Source: Brevibacillus panacihumi
GTDB lineage: Bacteria > Bacillota > Bacilli > Brevibacillales > Brevibacillaceae
DNA: 64,000 nucleotides
Reading direction: 5' to 3'
Assembly: GCF_003710985.1 (NCBI RefSeq)
Contig: NZ_RHHT01000072.1
Location: 1 to 64,000 of the forward strand
The notes beneath the pieces are model-generated. The model did no database searches. It was not told where the DNA came from and saw nothing but the letters and a program-made list of their open reading frames with translations. Below are positions 8,341-16,476 of this stretch, piece after piece. Position 1 is the first letter of the stretch; the number at the start of each line of letters is the position of its first letter. The translations under genes and the position numbers were made by a program.

Positions 8341-9507
8341 GTGGGAGAATGGATCGGGAAAATCATATCTTGCCTGGCAAGCATCTTCTTTATTGGCATC
8401 ATCGGTTTTGTTGCCGTGATCTTTTCCGTCTTGTCTGGCGGACAAACCTTTTACATGCCTCTCATCATCGCGGTCACGGCAGCATTGATTCTGTATATCA
8501 TCATGCTCTTCTTCGCCCCCGGCAAAATACGGATCGCCAATCGTTCCCTGCTTGGTTTTTTCGTTGTATGCGCATTGGCGACTGCTGCATATGAAGCAAA
8601 TCAAGCCTATCACAACAGCATTCCAACCGTCAGCGAACAGGATTTTGACTTGTCCGCTTACAAGCCATTCCAGGAGAATACCAAAGCAGTGGCGCTTGAT
8701 CAGCCTTCTACTCTGAAGCTGGAGTCCCCATTGCCCCGATTGGATGGGGCGACCGCGCTCTACCCGCTCTATTCCGCCTTCGCCCAGGCTGTCTATCCGA
8801 AGAAGGAATACGATCTCTACGACAGCGAGGTAAGTGCCAATACAACACCGGATGCCTACAAGAACGTGATGGACGGTGCTGCCGACGTGATTTTCGTCGC
8901 AGGTCCCTCCACACAGCAAATGGCCATCGCCAAAGAAAAAGGCGTCGAGCTGAAGCTCACCCCGATCGGTCGGGAAGCCTTTGTCTTTTTCGTCCATGCC
9001 GACAACCCGGTCAAGGGACTGACGACGGAGCAAATCCAAGGGATCTACTCCGGTGCCATTACCAACTGGCAAGAGGTGGGCGGGAAAAATGAACCGATCC
9101 GCGCTTTTCAAAGACCGGAGAACAGCGGCAGCCAAACCATGCTGCAAAAAATCATGGGCAACCACAAGCTGATGAAGCCGCCCAACGAAGATCGGATCAG
9201 CGGCATGGGAGGCATCATCGAAAAAACATCTGATTACAAAAATTATCCTAATGCCATCGGATATTCGTTCCGCTTCTTCGCCACTGAGATGGTCCAAAAC
9301 GGAAACATCCGCCTTCTTGAGGTAGATGGGGTCATGCCCAGCAAGGAAACGATCGCGAACAAGACCTACCCGCTCGCCGCAGAGTTTTATGCCGTCACGG
9401 CGGGCAGCGATAACCCGAATGTGCCCAAACTCATCGAATGGATCTTGACCCCGCAAGGCCAATCCCTCGTGGAGAAGACCGGATACGTCCCGCTCACAGG
9501 ATCATAA
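8341..9507 (+). CDS. Membrane-anchored PstS-like substrate-binding protein
   Basis: The 388-residue protein starts at GTG with AGGAGG 8 bases upstream. The first 90 residues contain three hydrophobic spans (about 8-30, 38-58 and 66-82). Residues 115-385 form a phosphate-binding-protein-like domain. This shows the PstS hallmarks DGATALYPLYSAFAQ, TPIGREAFVFFVHADNPVKGLT, IQGIYSGAITNWQEVGG, RPENSGSQTML and IGYSFRFF. Normal PstS proteins are lipoproteins encoded with pstCAB; here there is neither a lipobox nor transporter genes. It may act as an anion sensor or scavenger rather than a transporter subunit (inference). A TATAAT at 8303-8308 is a possible -10. Confidence 0.8.
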   Translation: MGEWIGKIISCLASIFFIGIIGFVAVIFSVLSGGQTFYMPLIIAVTAALILYIIMLFFAPGKIRIANRSLLGFFVVCALATAAYEANQAYHNSIPTVSEQDFDLSAYKPFQENTKAVALDQPSTLKLESPLPRLDGATALYPLYSAFAQAVYPKKEYDLYDSEVSANTTPDAYKNVMDGAADVIFVAGPSTQQMAIAKEKGVELKLTPIGREAFVFFVHADNPVKGLTTEQIQGIYSGAITNWQEVGGKNEPIRAFQRPENSGSQTMLQKIMGNHKLMKPPNEDRISGMGGIIEKTSDYKNYPNAIGYSFRFFATEMVQNGNIRLLEVDGVMPSKETIANKTYPLAAEFYAVTAGSDNPNVPKLIEWILTPQGQSLVEKTGYVPLTGS

Positions 9508-9567
9508 AGCTGTCAGAAAGCCTCCGGTGGTCCTTGCGATTTGCTGGAACCATCAGGCAATCCCGTA

Positions 9568-9596
9568 TTGACTTTAAAATAGGGGACTGCTATAAA
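9568..9596 (+). promoter_or_regulatory. SigA promoter of htpG
   Basis: TTGACT, 17-base spacer, TATAAA preceded by TGC. The transcription start would fall at about 9603, directly before the CIRCE element. Confidence 0.75.
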
Positions 9597-9605
9597 AAAT
9601 ATTGG

Positions 9606-9632
9606 GTAGCACTCTAAGACCGAGAGTGCTAA
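9606..9632 (+). promoter_or_regulatory. CIRCE element (HrcA operator) upstream of htpG
   Basis: GTAGCACTC, 9-base spacer, GAGTGCTAA: the consensus CIRCE TTAGCACTC-N9-GAGTGCTAA with one change in the first base. It sits at about +3 to +29 of the predicted transcript, the normal position for HrcA repression and release on heat shock. Confidence 0.93.
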
Positions 9633-9668
9633 AAATTGACGTCAAGCGAATGGAAAGGAGCTATTTCC

Positions 9669-11546
9669 ATGGAAAAAAAGCAGTTTCAGGCTGAATCCAA
9701 ACGGCTTTTGGAAATGATGATCAACTCGATCTACACGCAGAAGGAGATTTTCCTGCGGGAGTTGATCTCCAACGCCAGCGATGCAATCGACAAGATCTAC
9801 TACAAGGCTTTGACGGATCAAAAGCTGGTTTTTGACAAGGACAACTACTATATCAAGGTCATCGCCGACAAGGAGAACCGGACCTTGACGATTCGGGATA
9901 CAGGAATCGGGATGACCCAGGAAGAACTGGAAAGCCATCTCGGCATCATCGCCAAAAGCGGCTCCCTCGCCTTCAAGAATGAGAACGAAACCAAAGACGG
10001 CCATGCCATCATCGGACAATTCGGCGTCGGCTTCTACTCTGCCTTCATGGTGGCTGACGTGGTTACAGTCATCAGCAAATCCGTCGATTCTACCCAAGCC
10101 TATAAATGGGAATCGACCGGAGCCGACGGTTACACCATCGAGCCTTGCGAGAAGGAAAGTCACGGTACGGACATCATCCTGAAAATCAAGGAAAATACAG
10201 AAGAAGAAATCTACGACGAATATTTGGACCAGTATCGCCTGAAAGCGATCATCAAAAAGTACTCCGACTTTATCCGCTATCCGATCAAAATGGACGTCAG
10301 CGGACAGCGCCTGAAGGAAGGCAGCGACAGCGAGTACGAGGAGTACAAGGAAGAACAGCGCATCAACAGCATGGTGCCGATCTGGCGGAAGAACAAAAAC
10401 GAGCTGACCGACGAGGATTACGTGCAGTTCTACAATGAAAAGCGCTACGGATTTGACAAGCCGCTCAAGCATATCCATATCAGCGCGGATGGCGCCGTCA
10501 TCTACCAGGCCATCCTCTACATCCCGGAGAGCATTCCGTTTGACTACTATTCCAAGGAGTACGAAAAAGGCCTGGAGCTGTATGCCAATGGCGTGCTGAT
10601 CATGCACAAATGCGCTGATCTGCTCCCCGACTATTTCAGCTTCGTCAAAGGGATGGTCGATTCGGAGAGCTTGTCTTTGAACATCTCCCGCGAGATGCTG
10701 CAGCATGACCGGCAATTGAAGCTGATCGCCAAAAATATCAACAGCAAGATCAAGGGACAATTGCAAACCATGCTCAAAAACGAGCGTGAGAAGTACGAGC
10801 AATTCTTCAAAGCGTTCGGCAGACAGTTGAAATTCGGCATCTACAACGATTTCGGGATGCACAAGGACACCCTGCAGGATCTCATCTTGTTCACGTCCTC
10901 CAAAGAGAAGAAGCTCGTCTCCCTCGATGAATACGTCTCGCGGATGCCCGAAGAGCAAAAGTACATCTACTACGCGACCGGCGAATCCGTCGAACGCATC
11001 GAAAAGCTTCCACAGACCGAACTGGTGGCGGATAAAGGCTATGAAATCCTGTACTTCACCGAAGATATTGACGAGTTCGCAATCAAGATGCTCCAGACAT
11101 ATAAAGAGAAGGAATTCCGCTCTGTATCCAGCGGTGATCTGGGCATCGAAGCCGATGATGCGGACAAGGAAGCCGATGAAAACAGTGAAAACCAGGAGCT
11201 GTTCGACTATATGACCAGCCAGCTGTCCGGAAAGGTAACCAAGGTGCGTGCCTCCAAGCGGCTGAAATCCCACCCGGTCTGCCTGACCAGCGACGGCGAA
11301 ATCTCCCTGGAGATGGAAAAAATCCTCAACGCCATGCCGAACAATCCGCAAGTAAAGGCAGACAAGGTGCTGGAAATCAATGTGCATCATGAGGTTTTCC
11401 AATCCCTGAAGGACGCCTATGCCACCGACAAGGAAAAGCTGGCCTTGTATACGTCCCTGCTGTACAATCAGGCGCTCCTGATCGAAGGATTGCCGATCCA
11501 GGACCCGGTCGAATTTACGAACGAAATCTGCAAAATCATGGTGTAA
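9669..11546 (+). CDS. htpG: Chaperone HtpG (bacterial Hsp90)
   Basis: An ATP-dependent cytosolic chaperone dimer. The 625-residue length is normal. The N-terminal GHKL ATPase shows [11 protein letters not shown] (about residue 30-40), the DTGIGMT motif (about 77-83) and [15 protein letters not shown] (about 116-130). The middle domain carries NISREMLQ, and the C-terminal dimerisation domain ends the protein. ATG 9669 has AAAGGAG 9 bases upstream; an in-frame ATG 33 bases earlier lacks a ribosome site and lies close to the operator. A CIRCE operator predicts HrcA control, unlike B. subtilis, where htpG is HrcA-independent. Confidence 0.97.
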   Translation: MEKKQFQAESKRLLEMMINSIYTQKEIFLRELISNASDAIDKIYYKALTDQKLVFDKDNYYIKVIADKENRTLTIRDTGIGMTQEELESHLGIIAKSGSLAFKNENETKDGHAIIGQFGVGFYSAFMVADVVTVISKSVDSTQAYKWESTGADGYTIEPCEKESHGTDIILKIKENTEEEIYDEYLDQYRLKAIIKKYSDFIRYPIKMDVSGQRLKEGSDSEYEEYKEEQRINSMVPIWRKNKNELTDEDYVQFYNEKRYGFDKPLKHIHISADGAVIYQAILYIPESIPFDYYSKEYEKGLELYANGVLIMHKCADLLPDYFSFVKGMVDSESLSLNISREMLQHDRQLKLIAKNINSKIKGQLQTMLKNEREKYEQFFKAFGRQLKFGIYNDFGMHKDTLQDLILFTSSKEKKLVSLDEYVSRMPEEQKYIYYATGESVERIEKLPQTELVADKGYEILYFTEDIDEFAIKMLQTYKEKEFRSVSSGDLGIEADDADKEADENSENQELFDYMTSQLSGKVTKVRASKRLKSHPVCLTSDGEISLEMEKILNAMPNNPQVKADKVLEINVHHEVFQSLKDAYATDKEKLALYTSLLYNQALLIEGLPIQDPVEFTNEICKIMV

Positions 11547-11550
11547 GTCA

Positions 11551-11582
11551 GAATGCGGCAGAAATGCCGTATTCTTTTTTTT
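11551..11582 (+). terminator. Terminator of htpG
   Basis: A 10-bp stem GAATGCGGCA/TGCCGTATTC (one G-U pair) with a GAAA tetraloop, then eight T residues. Confidence 0.9.
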
Positions 11583-11719
11583 GGATCGGAAGTGAGCGTC
11601 TTCTCAGCTTTGTCAGAAAAAGATGTCATTGCTTGAAGGATTCTGTCGCTCTATCGAGAAAGGCTTATGGTAGGCAAGAAATTTTTGGTAGAAAGAGTCG
11701 AAAAGAGAGGAACGAGTCC

Positions 11720-13477
11720 ATGCGTTACCATGCCCCTACTATCTTGGTTGTCGCTTTTTTCTTGGTTTGGCTGCTGCCGCTTCCGATCTCTCATGCAGCC
11801 ACCCATGTCGAGGTGGCCGTTGATCAATTGAATATTCGCAGTGCCCCCGATACAACCACACAGATCGTCGCAACGCTCAACAAAGCAACGCGCCTGCCCA
11901 TTGTCACTCAGAAAAACGGCTGGTCGCAAGTGAAGCTCGCCAACGGCACGACTGGCTGGGTCAACAACAAATATGTCAAAATGATCGACATACCGCGTAC
12001 GATCTATCTGAAAAGCACGGTCGAGCTGCTGAATGTGCGCGCTGAACCGAATGCCACTTCGCAAATCTTGCAAACCATTACGCCAAACGGCACCTACCTG
12101 CAAGTAAAAAAACAAGGGGATTGGGTTCAGATCAAGCTTTCCAACGAAGTGAACGGCTGGGTCAATTCACGTTATATGACTGAAACGGCAGCGCCTGCTC
12201 CCGCTCCAGCGCCTGTCCCAACACCGTCCCTGCCGGCACCGAACCCAGCGCCTGTCCCAACTCCGTCTCTGCCGGCACCGACTCCAGCTCCTGTCCCAAC
12301 TCCGTCTCTGCCAGCACCGACGCCAGCGCCTTTCCCGATTGACGGACAGGCCGCGGGTACCCTCACCTTGCAGGAAGGCTACGCGATATTTGCCGCTCCT
12401 GACTTTTTGAGTGCTGTCATCGGTGAGCTATACGGCGGCATGGTCTTGGAGCATTTCGGTTATGCCAACGGCTGGTACAAGATTCGCTTCAACGGCGCAG
12501 ATGCCTACATATACAAGCCGGAAGCCGCAGCACCGCAACAACCGGTCAATCCGTGGACGCCGAACACTCCCCCTCCCGCTCAGGCTGAAGCCTCCATTCG
12601 GGTAAAAAATGCGGACACCAATCTGCGGAGCGGTCCCGGAACTCACTATGCGGTCGTAGGAACGGCTCAACCCGGGCAAACCTTCCCGATTGTACAGACG
12701 GAAGGCGACTGGTATATGATTCGGCTGCCTGACCAATCCACCGCCTACATCGCAGGCTGGATCGTAGACCAGGTGCACCCGACGAATGGCACTGGCAGTC
12801 CCGGCGTCGGTTATAACGCAGGTATGATCGGGAACGAAACGGTCTACATCTACCACACCCACAATCGCGAGTCTTGGCGAAATGTCGCAAGGCAAACACA
12901 GGGCAGTTCCGTAGATGATCCAGAGATCAACATTACTTTGGTCGGCAAGCGCTTGGGCGAGCTGCTGCAGCAAAGAGGCATCCAAACGATGGTGAATCAG
13001 GATGACTTCGCCAAGAGGCTTGCAGAACAAAAAAAGAGCTACGCGATGTCCTATGCGGAATCGTATAATGCCGTTGTGGCAGCAGTCGCCGCAAACCCGA
13101 GTCTGCAGTACATTTTTGATATTCATCGGGACAGCGACGAGCCACGCAGCAAGGTAGCGCTCACCTTGAACGGCAAAACCTATGCACGCATGTTGTTTGT
13201 CATCGGGACAGCCAACCCGAACTACCACGAAAACAAAAAACTGGCAGACAGTCTGCATGCCCGTCTCGAAGCGGCATATCCCGGGTTGTCTCGCGGTGTC
13301 ATTCTAAAGAGCAAGAACGAGGGAAACGGCGAGTATAACCAGTCTTTGTCCCAGGGGAGCCTGCTTCTGGAATTTGGCGGCACCAACAATACATTGGAGG
13401 AATGCTACAACACAGCAGAAGCATTCGCCGATGTATTGATCAATCATATGTTGGAATCTCGCATCGTTTTCAAATAA
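11720..13477 (+). CDS. Secreted multi-SH3 protein with C-terminal SpoIIP peptidoglycan hydrolase domain
   Basis: A 585-residue exported protein. Signal peptide about 1-27. SH3b domains lie at about 28-85 and 90-150 (LNIRSAPDTTTQIV, LNVRAEPNATSQIL), followed by a Pro-rich linker of 13-residue repeats at about 150-205. A weaker third SH3-like unit is at about 210-275, a fourth SH3b at about 293-355 (TNLRSGPGTHYAVVG), and a SpoIIP-type domain at about 370-580. The last shows the metal-binding IYHTHNRES and IFDIHRDSD motifs and LLLEFGGTNNT. SpoIIP is an amidase/endopeptidase of engulfment, normally membrane-anchored and without SH3 domains. The start at 11720 is chosen from the signal peptide and GAGAGG site. 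Role in wall turnover is inferred. Confidence 0.88.
   Translation: MRYHAPTILVVAFFLVWLLPLPISHAATHVEVAVDQLNIRSAPDTTTQIVATLNKATRLPIVTQKNGWSQVKLANGTTGWVNNKYVKMIDIPRTIYLKSTVELLNVRAEPNATSQILQTITPNGTYLQVKKQGDWVQIKLSNEVNGWVNSRYMTETAAPAPAPAPVPTPSLPAPNPAPVPTPSLPAPTPAPVPTPSLPAPTPAPFPIDGQAAGTLTLQEGYAIFAAPDFLSAVIGELYGGMVLEHFGYANGWYKIRFNGADAYIYKPEAAAPQQPVNPWTPNTPPPAQAEASIRVKNADTNLRSGPGTHYAVVGTAQPGQTFPIVQTEGDWYMIRLPDQSTAYIAGWIVDQVHPTNGTGSPGVGYNAGMIGNETVYIYHTHNRESWRNVARQTQGSSVDDPEINITLVGKRLGELLQQRGIQTMVNQDDFAKRLAEQKKSYAMSYAESYNAVVAAVAANPSLQYIFDIHRDSDEPRSKVALTLNGKTYARMLFVIGTANPNYHENKKLADSLHARLEAAYPGLSRGVILKSKNEGNGEYNQSLSQGSLLLEFGGTNNTLEECYNTAEAFADVLINHMLESRIVFK
12206..12334 (+). repeat. 39-bp in-frame tandem repeats coding a PAPVPTPSLPAP linker
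   Basis: Three full 39-bp units start at 12206, 12245 and 12284, with a partial fourth. Each codes 13 residues (PAPVPTPSLPAP plus N or T). Unit identity is high, so copy number may vary by slippage. Confidence 0.85.
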
Positions 13478-13478
13478 A

Positions 13479-13528
13479 AGCACGATTTCTTTTCGCGTAA
13501 TCATTAGCGAAAAGAATCGTGCTTTTTA
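13479..13528. terminator. Bidirectional terminator between the SpoIIP-like and DinB genes
   Basis: A 17-bp stem AGCACGAT(T)TCTTTTCGC/GCGAAAAGAATCGTGCT with a 10-base loop; one extra T is bulged. TTTTT follows on the plus strand and CTTTTATTT on the minus strand, so it can end both converging genes. Confidence 0.85.
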
Positions 13529-13547
13529 CCAATCTGCCTTCCGAGTA

Positions 13548-14066
13548 TTAATAGTCCTTGGCAATCGGTGTATGATACCAATACAGTGCATATTCGGTCA
13601 TTGTGGATGCGTAGCCCAGCTGGCGTAGCATGGTCGAAATATTGCCTCGGTGATAGGTGCCATGGTTGACCGTTTGCAGCACAATTTCCGATAATCGGGT
13701 GCTGCGCGATCCGGCGTACGGATTTTCGAGCGCAATGGTTTGCTCCAGGTCGTCCTGGCTCCGGAACCATGCTCTGTATTCTTCCGTTAGCTCAGTAAAG
13801 GCTTTCGCGAATTCCTCGACAGAGTAATGAAGTGTTTCTTGTTGAAGTGGAAGGCACTCTTCCAAGGCATTAGGCATGCTAACGCCTTTCAGTACCTGAA
13901 GCCAACACTTGTCGACTGCATAGATGTGCGCAAAAGCCTCCCCTATGGTGGGAAACGAGGTGTTTACTTCCTGTTGCAGCACGGAGGACGGGAGCTCCTT
14001 GATTCGTCCCAAAAGGGTTTGAGTAGCCCACGAATGGTAGTCGAACATTTGCACTGGATGATTCAT
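13548..14066 (-). CDS. DinB-family metalloenzyme-like protein
   Basis: The 172-residue four-helix protein matches the DinB/YfiT-like family, which binds a divalent metal through three histidines and includes thiol-transferases and damage-induced proteins of unknown role. Probable ligands are visible in FAHIYAVDKCWLQ (His near residue 47) and TVNHGTYHRGNI (two His near residues 134 and 138). LRQLGY follows, as in relatives. It lies 77 bases after the YafY-type regulator on the same strand and may form an operon with it. No LexA site is seen in front of it. Biological role unknown. Confidence 0.85.
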   Translation of the reverse strand: MNHPVQMFDYHSWATQTLLGRIKELPSSVLQQEVNTSFPTIGEAFAHIYAVDKCWLQVLKGVSMPNALEECLPLQQETLHYSVEEFAKAFTELTEEYRAWFRSQDDLEQTIALENPYAGSRSTRLSEIVLQTVNHGTYHRGNISTMLRQLGYASTMTEYALYWYHTPIAKDY

Positions 14067-14143
14067 TTGGATCGTCTCCTTTTAACATTTCATGTGATTT
14101 GTTCATGTCCTTATAATAAAAAAAGATGTATGACAACAGTCTG

Positions 14144-15061
14144 TCATACATCTTCGTAATGTTTGAGCGCATTTTGAAGCTGTTCTTTTACAATTCCTCG
14201 CAGTTCGGGAGGCTCGAGGACTTCTGCTCCGCAGCCAAAACCAAGCAGAATTGTCAAAAGCCAACGTGCTTCGAGTGGTTGGAAAACAGGAATTCGCATT
14301 CTCATACTCCCGTCGGCATGAAATTGCTTATCGGCATGGGGAAACCGGTCCATTGCTTCCGCCAAAGCCTCCGGTCCCACCCGGATCACTACGTCCTCCA
14401 GCTGACCTTGCCATCTTTTGTTTGCTGAAGCAGCCTCTTCCGGCACCTTGTCATGCTGCTCGAAGGTTTCCTGTGTCACGAACAAATTCATTAACCGGGA
14501 CAGACGGAATTCCCGATAATCTCGCCGAGTTCGGCAAAACCCATACACGTACCAATTGGCATGTTTAAAATGAAGCCGAAGCGGTTCCATGTCACGGGTT
14601 GTGCGTTCATTCTTGGCATCGATATACTCAAAGCGGACGATTTTTCGCTGGGCAATGGCCATACGTAAATGCCGAAGCGCGTTGGGCTCCATGTGGCGGG
14701 TGTCCAAGTCTACAGACAGACTCGTGTCGTGATGCTTTGGTCCAATCGTCTGCAGTCTTTCGATGGTCCCCTGCGCACGCTCGTCTTCAAACACGGTGGA
14801 GAGGCTTCTAAGCACAGTAATCAGAGAATTGACATCGTACGAACCGAGCAGGGTTTTATCCATTTTGTACCCGTCCATGATGCCATATCCGCCGTTCGTT
14901 CCCTGATACGATACGACGGGGAAGCCCGCGGCGCAGAGCACATCGATATCCCGATAGATGGTTCTTTGGGAAACTTGAAATTCTTCAGCCAGCATGGAGG
15001 CAGACAAAACTTCGTGATTTAACAGCTTATAGATGATGGAGATCAAACGCTCCAATTTCAT
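14144..15061 (-). CDS. YafY-type HTH/WYL-domain transcriptional regulator
   Basis: The 305-residue protein has an N-terminal winged helix of the HTH_11/DeoR-like type (about 1-60, SMLAEEFQVSQRTIYRDIDVL then GTNGGYGI) and a WYL ligand-sensing domain (about 135-215, RIVRFEYIDAKNERTTRDMEPLRL, then WYVYGFCRTRRDYREFRLSR). A C-terminal WCX-like extension follows. WYL regulators sense nucleic-acid-like or other small ligands. I start at ATG 15061, where the HTH begins (MKLERLISII); an upstream extension in frame codes non-domain sequence and overlaps the TetR gene end. The DinB gene follows and is a possible target. Confidence 0.88.
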   Translation of the reverse strand: MKLERLISIIYKLLNHEVLSASMLAEEFQVSQRTIYRDIDVLCAAGFPVVSYQGTNGGYGIMDGYKMDKTLLGSYDVNSLITVLRSLSTVFEDERAQGTIERLQTIGPKHHDTSLSVDLDTRHMEPNALRHLRMAIAQRKIVRFEYIDAKNERTTRDMEPLRLHFKHANWYVYGFCRTRRDYREFRLSRLMNLFVTQETFEQHDKVPEEAASANKRWQGQLEDVVIRVGPEALAEAMDRFPHADKQFHADGSMRMRIPVFQPLEARWLLTILLGFGCGAEVLEPPELRGIVKEQLQNALKHYEDV

Positions 15062-15168
15062 GCGTATCCCCGCCCGTTTGTCTAATTCGTATTGCTGATC
15101 TTTTTCATACCTGTATAGACTTAAACTGGCCAACTGATCGTTCAAGCAGCTCGCAGATCGCGGTGGGG

Positions 15169-15762
15169 CTAAAAGTCCTTTTTCCAAATCGAATCAATAT
15201 GATGGCGCAAAACCTGTTCAATGCGTTCTGGATGGAGCCTCTGCGTTTCCAGCATCGCATGCACAGCAATGCCGTCGATTAATGCGTATAATCGCTCCGC
15301 CTCCGTCTCCAGATTCAGTCCCTCTTCCAGCAAATTTTGCTGATCCAGGTAGAAGAGAAGTTTTCGTAATTGAGGATAAAATCCTTGCGGTATCTCCTCC
15401 GATTCGCCTTCCCTGTATTTTTGATGAAAGACAAAAGCGAACCATACCTCCATCTCGGCCATCCTCTGCTCGTCCACGGGAAGAATCTCCAACAGGATTT
15501 GGATCACCATCTCTTTCGGGGACAGGTCGCGCATCTCGACCTCCCGAATTCGCTGTGCCGCCCTTTCCTTCACCAGCTTCATGGCAAATAGCAGCAATTC
15601 ATCCTGCGTAGTAAAGTAATGGCGCAGCGCACCCAATGAAACTCCTGCTTCCTGGGCAATCTTTCTCACAGTCGCCCCCTTCATGCCCCACCGCAGGATC
15701 ACTCTCCATGTTGCTTCGGCTATTTGTTTCCTTCTTTCTTCATGATCAACGATTTTTGGCAT
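15169..15762 (-). CDS. TetR-family transcriptional repressor
   Basis: The 197-residue protein has a TetR N-terminal HTH (about 8-55: IAEATWRVILRWGMKGATVRKIAQEAGVSLGALRHYFTTQDELL) and a ligand-binding C-terminal domain resembling BetI/TetR_C_6 proteins. It is divergent from a small membrane protein gene, with a perfect 13-bp-arm palindrome between them (15798-15825) that is the probable operator. Its own -10 lies only six bases before the ATG, so the mRNA may be leaderless. Ligand unknown. Confidence 0.93.
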   Translation of the reverse strand: MPKIVDHEERRKQIAEATWRVILRWGMKGATVRKIAQEAGVSLGALRHYFTTQDELLLFAMKLVKERAAQRIREVEMRDLSPKEMVIQILLEILPVDEQRMAEMEVWFAFVFHQKYREGESEEIPQGFYPQLRKLLFYLDQQNLLEEGLNLETEAERLYALIDGIAVHAMLETQRLHPERIEQVLRHHIDSIWKKDF

Positions 15763-15768
15763 GTCTTC

Positions 15769-15797
15769 ATTGTAGCAGAGAATAAATCGGGCGACAA
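15769..15797 (-). promoter_or_regulatory. SigA promoter of tetR, predicting a leaderless mRNA
   Basis: Minus strand TTGTCG, 17-base spacer, TACAAT. The -10 ends six bases before the start codon and no ribosome site is present, so transcription should start at or next to the A of the ATG. Confidence 0.6.
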
Positions 15798-15825
15798 TTT
15801 AAATAATACACTTGTATTATTTAAA
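15798..15825. promoter_or_regulatory. Candidate TetR operator: 28-bp perfect palindrome
   Basis: Arms TTTAAATAATACA and TGTATTATTTAAA are perfect inverted copies with a 2-bp centre. The site lies between the divergent genes, abuts the tetR -35 and contains the -35 of the rightward promoter. Confidence 0.85.
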
Positions 15826-15841
15826 AGCAGCGTGTTACAAT
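15812..15841 (+). promoter_or_regulatory. SigA promoter of the TetR-controlled membrane protein
   Basis: TTGTAT, 18-base spacer, TACAAT. The -35 is inside the palindrome, so a bound repressor would exclude polymerase. Confidence 0.65.
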
Positions 15842-15890
15842 CTTTTTGTCTTACATTTTCTTGAAAGTAAAAAAAAGGTGGGGAGATACT

Positions 15891-16430
15891 TTGTCATTTG
15901 TCGCCTGGATGATCGTTGCCAGTGAGATCGCCTTTTGGGTCGTAATTATCGCTGGTTTCGTCTTTCGGTACCTGTTGAAAAAGCAGCGACTGGGTCTAGT
16001 CTTGCTCGCGCTCACTCCCGTCATTGACCTGATTCTGCTGCTCACTACCAGCGTGGATCTCTATCGCGGCGCTACTGCTACGCAAGCCCATTCTCTTGCA
16101 GCCGTCTATATCGGCGTCTCGATTGCCTTCGGGAAAAGCATGATCGCCTGGGCAGATGAACGTTTCCAATATTACATCGTCAAGCAAGGACCCAAGCCGG
16201 TCAAACGTTACGGTTTGGACTACGCGAAACACTATTTCAAAAGCTGGGTTCGTCATGTGCTGGCCTATCTCATTGGTGCAGGATTTTTGGTCCTCCTCAT
16301 CTATCTCGTCCAGGACCCTGTCCGCACGGAGGCCTTGTCAGGCATGCTCAAGCTTTGGACGCTGGTTCTCGGAGCAGACCTGCTCATCGCCCTCTCCCAT
16401 TTTATCTGGCCCAAGCAGGCAAAGGCGTAG
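15891..16430 (+). CDS. Small polytopic membrane protein, likely TetR-regulated
   Basis: A 179-residue protein with about five hydrophobic spans (near residues 5-27, 35-55, 62-82, 125-145 and 150-170). A charged loop follows the third span (WADERFQYYIVKQGPKPVKRYGLDYAKHYFKSWVRH). I do not recognise a characterised family. I choose TTG 15891, which follows GGTGGGGAG by about 6 bases; the frame is open further upstream to TTG 15846, but that lies at the predicted transcription start. The divergent TetR gene and shared operator suggest induction by a small compound. Function unknown; a role in export or membrane stress is only a guess. Confidence 0.75.
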   Translation: MSFVAWMIVASEIAFWVVIIAGFVFRYLLKKQRLGLVLLALTPVIDLILLLTTSVDLYRGATATQAHSLAAVYIGVSIAFGKSMIAWADERFQYYIVKQGPKPVKRYGLDYAKHYFKSWVRHVLAYLIGAGFLVLLIYLVQDPVRTEALSGMLKLWTLVLGADLLIALSHFIWPKQAKA

Positions 16431-16434
16431 AAAA

Positions 16435-16465
16435 AAGCCAACCGATGCATGTTGGTTGGCTTTCT
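16435..16465. terminator. Bidirectional terminator
   Basis: Stem GCCAACC/GGTTGGC with a 10-base loop, flanked by A-run and TTTCTTC. It separates the membrane protein gene (+) and the BIG2-repeat gene (-). Confidence 0.7.
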
Positions 16466-16476
16466 TCGCGTTCCTA

